A stretch of DNA of 6,578 nt from assembly GCA_002422745.1 (NCBI GenBank), contig DITH01000142.1, positions 2,615 through 9,192 of the forward strand, given 5' to 3'. The stretch's first letter is position 1; the number at the start of each line of letters is the position of its first letter. A program made the translations under genes and the position numbers. The notes below the pieces were generated by a model that saw nothing but the letters and a program-made list of their open reading frames with translations, was not told the origin of the DNA and did not search any database. This DNA comes from Alphaproteobacteria bacterium UBA6189. GTDB taxonomy: Bacteria > Pseudomonadota > Alphaproteobacteria > Rickettsiales > UBA3002. This document shows positions 1 to 6,091 of the stretch, piece after piece.

Positions 1-1
1 T

Positions 2-1450
2 CAGGGCATGAAATCCTCGCTCGTCAGCCGCGATGTGATTGCCGACTCGGTCGAGCTCACCATGCGCGGCCATTGCTACGATGCGCTGGTGGGACTTGCC
101 GGCTGCGATAAATCGCTGCCCGGGTTAATGATGGCGATGGTGCGGCTCAATGTGCCGAGCGTATTTATGTATGGCGGCAGCATTCTGCCCGGCCAGTTCA
201 AGGGCAAAACCGTAACGGTGCAGGATGTGTTCGAAGCGGTCGGCGCGCACGCGGCGGGGAAAATCAGCGAAGAGGAAATCGAGGCGCTCGAGCAGGCGGC
301 TTGCCCAAGCTCCGGCAGTTGTGGCGGACAGTTTACCGCCAACACCATGGCCTGCGTGAGCGAAGCGATCGGCCTGGCCCTGCCGGGCTCTGCCGGTGCC
401 CCGGCACCGTACGATTCACGCGACGCTTACGCCTTTGCTTCGGGCGAGGCGGTCCTGCATTTGCTGAAAGAAAAAATCCGTCCGCGCGACATTGTCACCC
501 GCAAAGCGCTGGAGAATGCCGCCGCGGTGGTGGCTGCCACCGGCGGTTCCACCAATGGCGCGTTGCATCTGCCCGCCATCGCGCACGAAGCGGGGATCGA
601 TTTCACCATCCACGATGTCGGCGCCATTTTCAGTAAAACGCCCTACATCGCCGATTTAAAACCCGGCGGTAAATATGTGGCGTTCGATCTGTACGGTATC
701 GGTGGCGTGCCGGTGGTGCTCAAAGCATTACTTGAAGGCGGCTTCCTGCATGGCGATTGCCTGACGGTCACGGGGAAAACCATGGCCGAAAACCTGGCCG
801 ATATTCATTTACCCAGCGGGCAGGATATTGTGCTTCCCGCCAGCGCGCCGCTTTCTCCTACGGGCGGCGTGGTCACGCTCACCGGCAATTTAGCGCCCGA
901 AGGGGCGATCGTAAAAGTGGCCGGCCTAAAAAATCTTACCTTCACAGGGCCTGCTCGCGTGTTCGAGTGCGAGGAAGACGCGTTCGCCTGTGTCGAGGCG
1001 CGTGGCTACAAGGAAGGCGAAGTGCTGGTTATCCGCAATGAAGGGCCTAAAGGTGGCCCCGGCATGCGCGAAATGCTGGCGACCACGGCGGCGTTATACG
1101 GCCAGGGCACGGGCGATAAAGTAGCGCTCATTACCGATGGCCGGTTCTCGGGCGCGACGCGCGGTTTCTGCATTGGCCATGTGGGGCCGGAAGCGGCGGT
1201 GGGTGGCCCGATCGGCCTCATTCGCGATGGCGACATCATCGCGCTCGATGCGCGCGACGGTATCCGCACGATTACCCTGCAGGTAAGCGACGATGAACTC
1301 GAAAAACGACGCGCCGCATGGCAGCCGCGTACGCATGATTACCAATCGGGTGCGCTCTGGAAATACGCGCAAACCGTCGGTTCGGCTGAGCATGGTGCGG
1401 TCACGCACCCGGGGGCGAAAGCCGAAAAGCACGTTTTTGCCGATTTATAA
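2..1450 (+). CDS. ilvD: Dihydroxy-acid dehydratase, C-terminal ~85% (5' end outside window)
   Basis: This enzyme dehydrates 2,3-dihydroxy-isovalerate and 2,3-dihydroxy-3-methylvalerate to the keto acids that precede valine, leucine and isoleucine; it is cytosolic and uses an Fe-S cluster and Mg2+. Residues are counted from the first visible Met (base 8). The CDK motif is at 33-35 (cluster Cys plus the Lys that is carbamylated in the family), the [11 protein letters not shown] block at 104-114 (cluster Cys 105), TGGSTN at 178-183, [12 protein letters not shown] at 346-357, and the family signature [12 protein letters not shown] at 373-384 with the catalytic Ser at 381. In E. coli IlvD, as I recall it, the CDK cysteine is near residue 122, so about 85-90 residues are missing, including the first cluster cysteine. 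The codons before Met8 (Gln-Gly) continue the conserved GMxxSLVSR stretch, so Met8 is internal. The related sugar-acid dehydratases share these motifs, but the close match to IlvD throughout makes them unlikely. The frame is intact to the TAA stop. Confidence 0.96.
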   Translation, partial: QGMKSSLVSRDVIADSVELTMRGHCYDALVGLAGCDKSLPGLMMAMVRLNVPSVFMYGGSILPGQFKGKTVTVQDVFEAVGAHAAGKISEEEIEALEQAACPSSGSCGGQFTANTMACVSEAIGLALPGSAGAPAPYDSRDAYAFASGEAVLHLLKEKIRPRDIVTRKALENAAAVVAATGGSTNGALHLPAIAHEAGIDFTIHDVGAIFSKTPYIADLKPGGKYVAFDLYGIGGVPVVLKALLEGGFLHGDCLTVTGKTMAENLADIHLPSGQDIVLPASAPLSPTGGVVTLTGNLAPEGAIVKVAGLKNLTFTGPARVFECEEDAFACVEARGYKEGEVLVIRNEGPKGGPGMREMLATTAALYGQGTGDKVALITDGRFSGATRGFCIGHVGPEAAVGGPIGLIRDGDIIALDARDGIRTITLQVSDDELEKRRAAWQPRTHDYQSGALWKYAQTVGSAEHGAVTHPGAKAEKHVFADL

Positions 1451-1497
1451 TACAGGCACGTACCCTACGCCGTAACCCCTAATCATGGACGCCATCT

Positions 1498-2481
1498 ATG
1501 GAATTCCTAAGTGTGATGCAGGATAATCTCGTCACGCCGGCGATCTTGTTTTTCGTGCTTGGCATTCTGGCGGGCTGGTCGAAGTCGGACCTTGAAATTC
1601 CCAAAAGCATCAGTCGCTATCTTTCGATTTACCTTATGATGGCCATTGGGTTCAAAGGTGGGGTGGCCATTGCCGATGCGCCACATCTTACCATGGCCAT
1701 GCTGTGGGTTATGGTATTTGCTGTGGTCATTGGAGCCGGACTACCGCTGATTGGCTACGGGTTACTTCGCCGGACTACCCAGCTGTCAGCGGCGACAGCG
1801 GCGGCGGTCGCTGCGCATTATGGCTCAATTAGCATTGTGACGTTCGTAACGGCAGTCGCGTTTCTTAAAACGCAGCAGCTTTCGTATGAAGGTTATATTG
1901 TGGCCGTCGCGGCCTTAAAAGAAGCGCCGGCCATTTTAGTCGGATTATGGCTCGCGCACCGCGCGGCCCCGGCAACGCGTGAATATCACACCGAAGAAAA
2001 ACGCCTGGCGCGTGAAATTTTTACGAACGGCGCGATTTTGCTTTTACTCGGCTCGTTGTTGATCGGTTGGATGACGGGCGATGAAGGCATGGAAAAAATG
2101 CATGGCTTCCTCATCACGCCCTTCCATGGAATTCTTGCCCTGTTCCTGCTCGATATGGGGATTCTGGTATCGCGCAATTTACGCAATCTCCGCCACTTCA
2201 CCTTGCCGTTGATTGCCTTCGCGATCTATATGCCGCTTATCGGGGCGACCATCGGCTTAGGCGCTGCGTTATGGATTGGCCTCGATACCGGCACGGCCTG
2301 TCTATTTATGGTACTATGCGCCAGCGCTTCCTATATTGCCGTGCCTGCGGCCATGAAGCTGGCATTACCCGAAGCGGATCCCTCCGTGTATATCCCCATG
2401 GCGCTGGGGCTTACTTTTCCGTTTAATGTGCTTCTTGGTATTCCCCTATACGAAGCGGTGGCACGGGCAGTAATCGGGTAG
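1498..2481 (+). CDS. SbtA-like sodium-dependent bicarbonate transport family permease
   Basis: This is an inner-membrane protein of 327 residues with about ten hydrophobic segments in two repeats (roughly residues 12-150 and 175-325), joined by a short charged linker near 158-172 (ATREYHTEEKRLAREI). It resembles cyanobacterial SbtA, the Na+/HCO3- symporter. The shared points are the start MEFLSVM..N (Synechocystis begins MDFLS), IGFKGGVAI at 50-58 (IGLTGGMAI), a small-residue turn AAHYGSISIVT at 105-115, and the end DPSVYIPMALGLTFP..VLLGIPLYEA, which parallels NPSAYIGASTAIGTPVAIGIAIPLF. It is shorter than cyanobacterial SbtA (about 370 residues) because the central cytosolic linker is reduced. 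The second-repeat site, SSSD in Synechocystis as I recall it, is SASY here (residues 276-279), so bicarbonate specificity is likely but unproven. No PII-like sbtB follows. The start has only a weak GGA at 1487-1489. The 47-base gap after ilvD would allow read-through transcription. The family call is firm; the substrate is inferred. Confidence 0.85.
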   Translation: MEFLSVMQDNLVTPAILFFVLGILAGWSKSDLEIPKSISRYLSIYLMMAIGFKGGVAIADAPHLTMAMLWVMVFAVVIGAGLPLIGYGLLRRTTQLSAATAAAVAAHYGSISIVTFVTAVAFLKTQQLSYEGYIVAVAALKEAPAILVGLWLAHRAAPATREYHTEEKRLAREIFTNGAILLLLGSLLIGWMTGDEGMEKMHGFLITPFHGILALFLLDMGILVSRNLRNLRHFTLPLIAFAIYMPLIGATIGLGAALWIGLDTGTACLFMVLCASASYIAVPAAMKLALPEADPSVYIPMALGLTFPFNVLLGIPLYEAVARAVIG

Positions 2482-2508
2482 AAACCTAACGTATCCGCGC
2501 ACCGGCAA

Positions 2509-2537
2509 TGAACGCAGAGCAATTCGTTTGCCGTTCA
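2509..2537. terminator. Weak imperfect hairpin between convergent genes
   Basis: TGAACG (2509-2514) pairs with CGTTCA (2532-2537), and an inner GCAA (2519-2522) pairs with TTGC (2528-2531) around a five-base loop, leaving a four-base bulge on the left arm. It lies in the 60-base gap where the permease and prepilin genes converge, which is where a shared terminator would be expected. No T-tract follows on either strand, so intrinsic termination here is doubtful. Confidence 0.2.
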
Positions 2538-2541
2538 GGCG

Positions 2542-3339
2542 TTACCAGATGAGCATCAGGGCACATTGAATATCGCCCAGGGCCAGGCTGTATTCCGCCA
2601 GTTCCGAATTGGTATTATCGGCGCAGTTTGCCGAACCCGCGGCCCAACTGGCGGTCGCGCCGTGTTTGAATGTACGGATTTTTCCTAACGCCGGCTTACC
2701 ATCATCGAATTTGCTGTCGATATTCCAGGCTTCCTCTGTCCGTAAAACCGGGCGGCTCGCCGTCGCGGTAGAACTGGGAGATGATTTTTTACCGAAGTGA
2801 AAGATGTTGGTGCTTCCCATTGGGTAAACATCGGCACTGCCACTATTATATGACGTACGCCAAAGCGCCGTAAATACCGCCGGGTCAAGTCGGGTCACGG
2901 GCACATTATAGCCCGGTGTGCCGCCATTCTGGCTGGCGGGGTTATCCCCTACACCGGCATAACTGCCTTCCAGCAACCCGGCATTGGCCAATTGCTGCCA
3001 GAAACGGTAGCGTTCATAGCTCTCCAGCATAGCGTTGCCGTTGCCATTGCAGGTGAGGGCGGTGGTGGACGCGATATCGGTACAATCCGTTCCCAGCCCA
3101 TCATCGCCATCCTGCGCGCGCCAGAAAGCGGTGGCATTAGCAATATCGCCCGGCAGGCCGAAATATTTATCCTTAAAGGCAAAGGTGGCAGTGCGGTATT
3201 TGGTATAGTCGTTACCGACACTCCGTATCTCACTGGCACGCACGAGCGAGCGCCCCGCCAGAATGCCGCCGGTGAGCAGGCCGAGAATCACCAGCACGAT
3301 CGCCAGCTCGACTAGTGAAAAACCGTGGTGTTTTCTCAT
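2542..3339 (-). CDS. Type IV pilin-like / pseudopilin protein with N-terminal methylation motif
   Basis: This 265-residue exported pilin-type subunit starts MRKHHG/FSLVELAIVLVILG. That is a six-residue positive leader ending in Gly, the prepilin peptidase cleavage site before Phe7, the conserved Glu at +5 (residue 11), and a hydrophobic helix at about 8-29. The mature part begins as a long helix (LVRASEIRSVGNDYTKYRTATFAF). A globular domain follows with KYFGLPGDI (58-66), RFWQQLANAGLLEGSYAG (112-129), and EAWNIDSKFDDG (203-214). Four cysteines (86, 97, 239, 259) could form disulfides in the periplasm. The frame is open 549 bases further upstream, antisense to the carbonic anhydrase gene, but only the ATG at 3339 puts the leader in the right place. 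There is no clear Shine-Dalgarno sequence. No pilus or secretion machinery gene is nearby, so whether it belongs to a pilus, a type II secretion pseudopilus or something else is open. The family call is secure. Confidence 0.9.
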   Translation of the reverse strand: MRKHHGFSLVELAIVLVILGLLTGGILAGRSLVRASEIRSVGNDYTKYRTATFAFKDKYFGLPGDIANATAFWRAQDGDDGLGTDCTDIASTTALTCNGNGNAMLESYERYRFWQQLANAGLLEGSYAGVGDNPASQNGGTPGYNVPVTRLDPAVFTALWRTSYNSGSADVYPMGSTNIFHFGKKSSPSSTATASRPVLRTEEAWNIDSKFDDGKPALGKIRTFKHGATASWAAGSANCADNTNSELAEYSLALGDIQCALMLIW

Positions 3340-3381
3340 ACGACGCAGTATAACCCGCCGATAAAAAAAGGCACGCGAAAC
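3340..3381. promoter_or_regulatory. 42-base divergent intergenic region with overlapping -10-like boxes
   Basis: This gap must hold the start signals of both the prepilin (minus) and the carbonic anhydrase (plus) unless one promoter lies inside the other gene. An AGTATAAC core contains TATACT on the minus strand (3352-3347) and TATAAC on the plus strand (3349-3354). The minus-strand box ends only seven bases before the prepilin ATG, so that transcript would be nearly leaderless, in keeping with the absence of a Shine-Dalgarno sequence there. I see no good -35 box for either direction, so the assignment is tentative. Confidence 0.25.
3367..3371 (+). promoter_or_regulatory. Probable ribosome binding site of the carbonic anhydrase gene
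   Basis: AAAGG at the end of an A-run lies ten bases before the ATG at 3382. It supports that start over the in-frame GTG at 3325, which would overlap the prepilin start codon and add 19 residues that do not look like the family. Confidence 0.45.
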
Positions 3382-4053
3382 ATGAGCGAAATCCATTCCG
3401 ATCTCCTGCCGAGCGCGCTGCGCGAAGGCTACGCGAAATTCCGCCAGTTCAAATACGCGCGGCATTCCCAGCGTTACATGGAGCTGGCGGTCAAGAATCA
3501 GAAGCCAAGCACCATGGTGATCGCCTGTTGTGACAGCCGCGCTGCCCCGGAAACGGTGTTCGACGCCTCGGCGGGGGAATTGTTCGTGGTGCGCAACGTG
3601 GCGAACCTGGTGCCGCCCTACGCGCCGGATGGTGAACGCCATTCTACCTCGGCCGCGCTGGAATTTGCCATTCACGGCATCGGCGTGCAGCATATCGTGG
3701 TCATGGGCCATGGGCGCTGCGGGGGGATCGCCGCGGCGGCGGCACAGGTGCAGCAGCCATTGTCGAAGTCCGACTTCATCGGCAAATGGATGTCCGATGT
3801 GCGCGATGTCGTCAAATCCGTGCCTTGCCCCCAAGGCTGCAATGCCAGCGACCATCACCGGCTGGTGGAACGCGCATCGGTGGTGCATTCGCTAGAGAAT
3901 CTGCGTAGCTTCCCCTGGATTAGCACCCTTGAAACGCGCAAGGAGCTCTCGCTCCATGGCGTGTGGTTCGATGTCGCGCTCGGCGAGCTGCATGTGTTTG
4001 ATGAACAGAGCGGAAATTGGCGTTTAGTGCCTAGCGAAGCACCACAGGCTTGA
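3382..4053 (+). CDS. Beta-class carbonic anhydrase
   Basis: This zinc enzyme interconverts CO2 and bicarbonate in the cytosol. From the ATG at 3382 it has 223 residues, the usual length for a bacterial beta-CA. All core residues are visible: CDSR at 50-53 (zinc Cys50 and the Asp51/Arg53 dyad) and the zinc pair His110/Cys113 in GHGRCGG. The LFVVRNVANLVPP block (67-79) and SAALEFAIHGIGVQHIVVMGH (90-110) are typical, as is the C-terminal LHGVWFDVALGELHVFD (191-207). No signal peptide is seen. The gene starts 42 bases from the divergent prepilin gene and lies about 0.9 kb downstream of the SbtA-like permease on the same strand, which suggests related roles in inorganic carbon supply, although the two are not contiguous. 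A short GC-rich inverted repeat spans its stop codon (4045-4058). Family and activity are near certain; the physiological role is inferred. Confidence 0.96.
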   Translation: MSEIHSDLLPSALREGYAKFRQFKYARHSQRYMELAVKNQKPSTMVIACCDSRAAPETVFDASAGELFVVRNVANLVPPYAPDGERHSTSAALEFAIHGIGVQHIVVMGHGRCGGIAAAAAQVQQPLSKSDFIGKWMSDVRDVVKSVPCPQGCNASDHHRLVERASVVHSLENLRSFPWISTLETRKELSLHGVWFDVALGELHVFDEQSGNWRLVPSEAPQA

Positions 4054-4073
4054 GCCTGCTATTTCACAAAACC

Positions 4074-4103
4074 TTCATATAAATTTTTTCTGTGTCTGAT
4101 AAT
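4074..4103 (+). promoter_or_regulatory. Candidate sigma70-type promoter for the small hypothetical gene
   Basis: TTCATA (4074-4079) and GATAAT (4098-4103) are separated by 18 bases in a notably AT-rich stretch between the carbonic anhydrase stop and the next gene. They match the -35 and -10 consensus at four and five of six positions. A start near 4110 would leave a leader of about 20 bases that contains the AGGAG at 4118. This suggests the small gene has its own transcript. Confidence 0.35.
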
Positions 4104-4117
4104 CTGCCTGCGTAGAC

Positions 4118-4122
4118 AGGAG
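4118..4122 (+). promoter_or_regulatory. Shine-Dalgarno that decides between two adjacent ATGs
   Basis: AGGAG is three bases from the ATG at 4126 and six bases from the ATG at 4129. The second spacing is within the normal range, so 4129 is the preferred start. Confidence 0.6.
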
Positions 4123-4128
4123 TGAATG

Positions 4129-4524
4129 ATGCAAACCGATAACATTAAAGACATACTGGCAGCTGTAGAAAAATACGGGAAGAGGGATGAGGAAACATTC
4201 CGCCCGTTATGGGAGCACGTGATGAGCGCAGTCGAGAAAGCTGTGCCGCATGATCGTGCTGCACTAGATAAAAAAGTAAGTGGATGGATGGAGGATCGGT
4301 ATGAAGAATTCCCCGCGCCTTCCGCCCATTTTGCCGAGCCGCCCTACCTTATGCGTCTGACCGTGTTGGCTAAGCATGCACAGGAAATCGGCATTCAGCC
4401 CACCGACATGCGCCGCATGATGAACCAATCGGCAGAAGCGTTAGGAACATCATTGCAAATATTGTCGCCCGAATTAGCAGATACCGTGATGGGCCGGAAT
4501 AGAGGCGCTGCATTGACAGTCTAG
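4129..4524 (+). CDS. Uncharacterised small soluble protein, 131 residues
   Basis: I do not recognise this family. The product is hydrophilic and mostly helical by composition, with no signal peptide, membrane segment, cysteine or metal motif. Visible landmarks are a charged N-terminal half (IKDILAAVEKYGKRDEETFRPLW, then DRAALDKKVSGWMEDRYEEFP at about 42-62), a proline-rich turn (FPAPSAHFAEPPY, 61-73), and a helix containing PTDMRRMMNQSAEALGTSLQ (91-110). A good Shine-Dalgarno sequence, a candidate promoter and a terminator just downstream support a real gene. Codon choice looks more AT-rich than in the neighbours (for example in bases 4140-4290), which could mean low expression or a separate origin. 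It converges on ntrX with about 70 bases between the stops. No function can be given. Confidence 0.7.
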   Translation: MQTDNIKDILAAVEKYGKRDEETFRPLWEHVMSAVEKAVPHDRAALDKKVSGWMEDRYEEFPAPSAHFAEPPYLMRLTVLAKHAQEIGIQPTDMRRMMNQSAEALGTSLQILSPELADTVMGRNRGAALTV

Positions 4525-4546
4525 CGTCGCATAAAACTAAAACAAA

Positions 4547-4576
4547 AAAGGGCGGCATCGCGAGATGCCGCCCTTT
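4547..4576 (-). terminator. Rho-independent terminator of ntrX, shared by convergent genes
   Basis: A perfect 13-base stem (4547-4559 with 4564-4576) closes a four-base loop (GCGA on the plus strand). Read on the minus strand, the hairpin is followed by a T-rich tail, TTTTTTGTTTTAGTTTT, made by the A-run at 4533-4549. Read on the plus strand, only three Ts end the stem before CGG. It should therefore end ntrX transcripts strongly and act less well on the plus-strand small gene. It begins 18 bases past the ntrX stop codon. Confidence 0.88.
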
Positions 4577-4594
4577 CGGTTGGATAACCGCCGC

Positions 4595-5989
4595 TTACGC
4601 GACTTGTTTGTCCTCATTCCCGATGCCCAGCATTTTCAATTTGCGGTGCAGCGCCGAGCGCTCCATGCCGACAAAATTGCTGGTTTTGGAAATGTTCCCG
4701 CCGAAGCGGTTGATCTGGGCGGCGAGATATTGCTTCTCGAACGTTTCGCGGGCTTCACGCAGCGGCATGCTCATAATGTCGCTGGAAAGTTCGGGACGCA
4801 GCACCGTAATGTTGGAATCGATCAGCTCCGGCGGCAAGGCGTCGGCTGCGATTTCGCCATTTTGACCCGGCTGCGCCATGATGATCAGCCATTCCATCAC
4901 GTTGCGAAGCTGGCGCACATTGCCCGGCCAGTTATAGGTTTGCAGCACGGCCAAGGCTTCTTCGCCCAGTACGCGGGTAGCCAGGCCCATCGCATCGGCA
5001 GCACGCTTCAGGAAGTGCGCCGAAAGCGGGGCAATATCGTCGCGGCGCTCGCGCAGGTTGGGCATGCGCAATGGCACCACGTTGAGGCGGTAATAGAGAT
5101 CCTCGCGGAAACGCCCCGCGGTGATTTCTTCCTGCAGGTCTTTGTTGGTGGCGGCAATCACCCGCACATCGACACTGACGCGCTTGTTGCCTCGCACGCG
5201 TTCAAAGCTTTGCTCCTGCAAGGCACGCAAAAGGCGGCCCTGCGTTTCCATATGCATGTCGGCCACTTCGTCGATAAACAAGGTGCCGCCATGCGCCCGC
5301 TCCAGCAAACCAAGCTTCTCGGCGCCGCCGTTGGGGTTGGTATCTTCGGTGCCGAATAGTTCGGCCTCGATGCGGCTCGGTGTCAGCGATGCGGCGTTCA
5401 ACACTACGAAGCTGGCATGGCCACGCATCGAGCGTGAATGGATCAATCGTGCAATCAATTCCTTACCGGTGCCGGGTGCGCCGGTAATCAGCACGCGGCT
5501 GTTGGTCGGCGCGACTTTTTCCACCGTTTGGCGTACAAGATTGATCGCAGCCGATGGCCCAATCAGTTCGCTTTCGCTGAGGCCGCGTTTTTTCAGTTCC
5601 TGGTTTTCGTGGCGCAGCTTGGCCGCTTCGAGCGCACGGCGCACGACCAGAATCAGCCGTTCGGCCGAGAAAGGTTTTTCGAGGAAATCGTACGCGCCCA
5701 TTTTGATGGCGTTGACGGCGGTTTCCACATTGCCATGGCCGGAGATCATGATGACCGGCACATGCTGGTATTTCTTCTGTACGATTTCGAGAATGCCTAA
5801 TCCGTCGAGCTCCGAGCCTTGCAGCCAGATGTCGAGAATGATGGCGGAGGGAACCCGCTCAGCCAACGATTTTAACGCGCGGTCGGAATTATTTGCCGTC
5901 CGCACGTTGAATTTTTCGTCGGTCAGAATATCGGAGATAAGGGAGGTGATGTCGGATTCATCGTCAATGACAAGAATGTCAGCAGCCAT
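4595..5989 (-). CDS. ntrX: NtrX-type response regulator with AAA+ and Fis-type DNA-binding domains
   Basis: This 464-residue cytosolic transcription regulator is the partner of NtrY. The receiver domain (1-120) has acidic residues at 9-11 (DDE), phospho-acceptor Asp53 in LDIWLQGS, Ser83 in MISGHGN and Lys105 in EKPF. A linker helix (about 120-138) leads to an AAA+ domain with Walker A GAPGTGKE (170-177), Walker B GGTLFIDE (234-241) and the arginine-finger block FREDLYYRLNV (294-304), then WPGNVRQLRN (354-363). The C-terminus is a Fis-type helix-turn-helix (about 426-454, GGNISKTSNFVGMERSALHRKL). At the place of the GAFTGA loop (after ELFG, about 214-226) the sequence is TEDTNPNGGAEKL, so the sigma54-contact loop is missing, as I recall for alphaproteobacterial NtrX. 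It therefore probably acts with other sigma factors or as a repressor. The start at 5989 has AGAAGG eight bases upstream. It lies 102 bases after ntrY, in a gap where I see no clear promoter, so co-transcription with ntrY is likely. Confidence 0.95.
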   Translation of the reverse strand: MAADILVIDDESDITSLISDILTDEKFNVRTANNSDRALKSLAERVPSAIILDIWLQGSELDGLGILEIVQKKYQHVPVIMISGHGNVETAVNAIKMGAYDFLEKPFSAERLILVVRRALEAAKLRHENQELKKRGLSESELIGPSAAINLVRQTVEKVAPTNSRVLITGAPGTGKELIARLIHSRSMRGHASFVVLNAASLTPSRIEAELFGTEDTNPNGGAEKLGLLERAHGGTLFIDEVADMHMETQGRLLRALQEQSFERVRGNKRVSVDVRVIAATNKDLQEEITAGRFREDLYYRLNVVPLRMPNLRERRDDIAPLSAHFLKRAADAMGLATRVLGEEALAVLQTYNWPGNVRQLRNVMEWLIIMAQPGQNGEIAADALPPELIDSNITVLRPELSSDIMSMPLREARETFEKQYLAAQINRFGGNISKTSNFVGMERSALHRKLKMLGIGNEDKQVA

Positions 5990-5997
5990 GTGAGCAA

Positions 5998-6003
5998 CCT
6001 TCT
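5998..6003 (-). promoter_or_regulatory. Ribosome binding site of ntrX
   Basis: AGAAGG on the minus strand, eight bases before the ATG at 5989. It confirms this start, which also gives the expected receiver N-terminus MAADILVIDDE. Confidence 0.6.
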
Positions 6004-6091
6004 GCGTTGTTTTTCAATCAGGTATTTGCTGGCCAGAGCGTGCTTATTGCTGTTGCGTAAAAGTTACATGCTGCGAACAATTTGTCCAGCG

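Noticed and set aside
1094..1432. Minus-strand frame opposite the ilvD 3' end, and similar short frames within ilvD
   Set aside because: These are antisense or frame-shifted shadows of a strongly conserved enzyme, with no motifs or start signals.
1451..1497. Possible terminator or promoter between ilvD and the permease
   Set aside because: No stable stem, T-tract or convincing -35/-10 pair is visible in the 47 bases.
2992..3315. Plus-strand frame opposite the prepilin gene
   Set aside because: Antisense to a well-supported pilin N-terminus; Gly/Arg-rich low-information translation with no family resemblance.
3325..3381. GTG start for carbonic anhydrase adding 19 residues
   Set aside because: It overlaps the prepilin start region, has no ribosome binding site, and the added residues do not resemble the family N-terminus.
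3340..3888. Upstream extension of the prepilin frame giving 448 residues
   Set aside because: The extension is antisense to the carbonic anhydrase gene and would bury the prepilin leader inside the protein; the leader requires the start at 3339.
4045..4058. Hairpin CAGGC-TTGA-GCCTG over the carbonic anhydrase stop codon as a terminator
   Set aside because: The stem is only five bases and no T-tract follows; it may be chance.
4565..5359. Long plus-strand open frame of 264 codons opposite ntrX
   Set aside because: It is antisense to a clear NtrX coding sequence, begins inside the terminator hairpin, and its translation (rich in His, Gln and Ala, no motif) is what GC-rich codons give on the opposite strand.
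5121..5993. Long plus-strand open frame of 290 codons opposite ntrX
   Set aside because: A Ser/Arg-rich translation without domains, fully antisense to the receiver and AAA+ domains of NtrX; no ribosome binding site or family resemblance.
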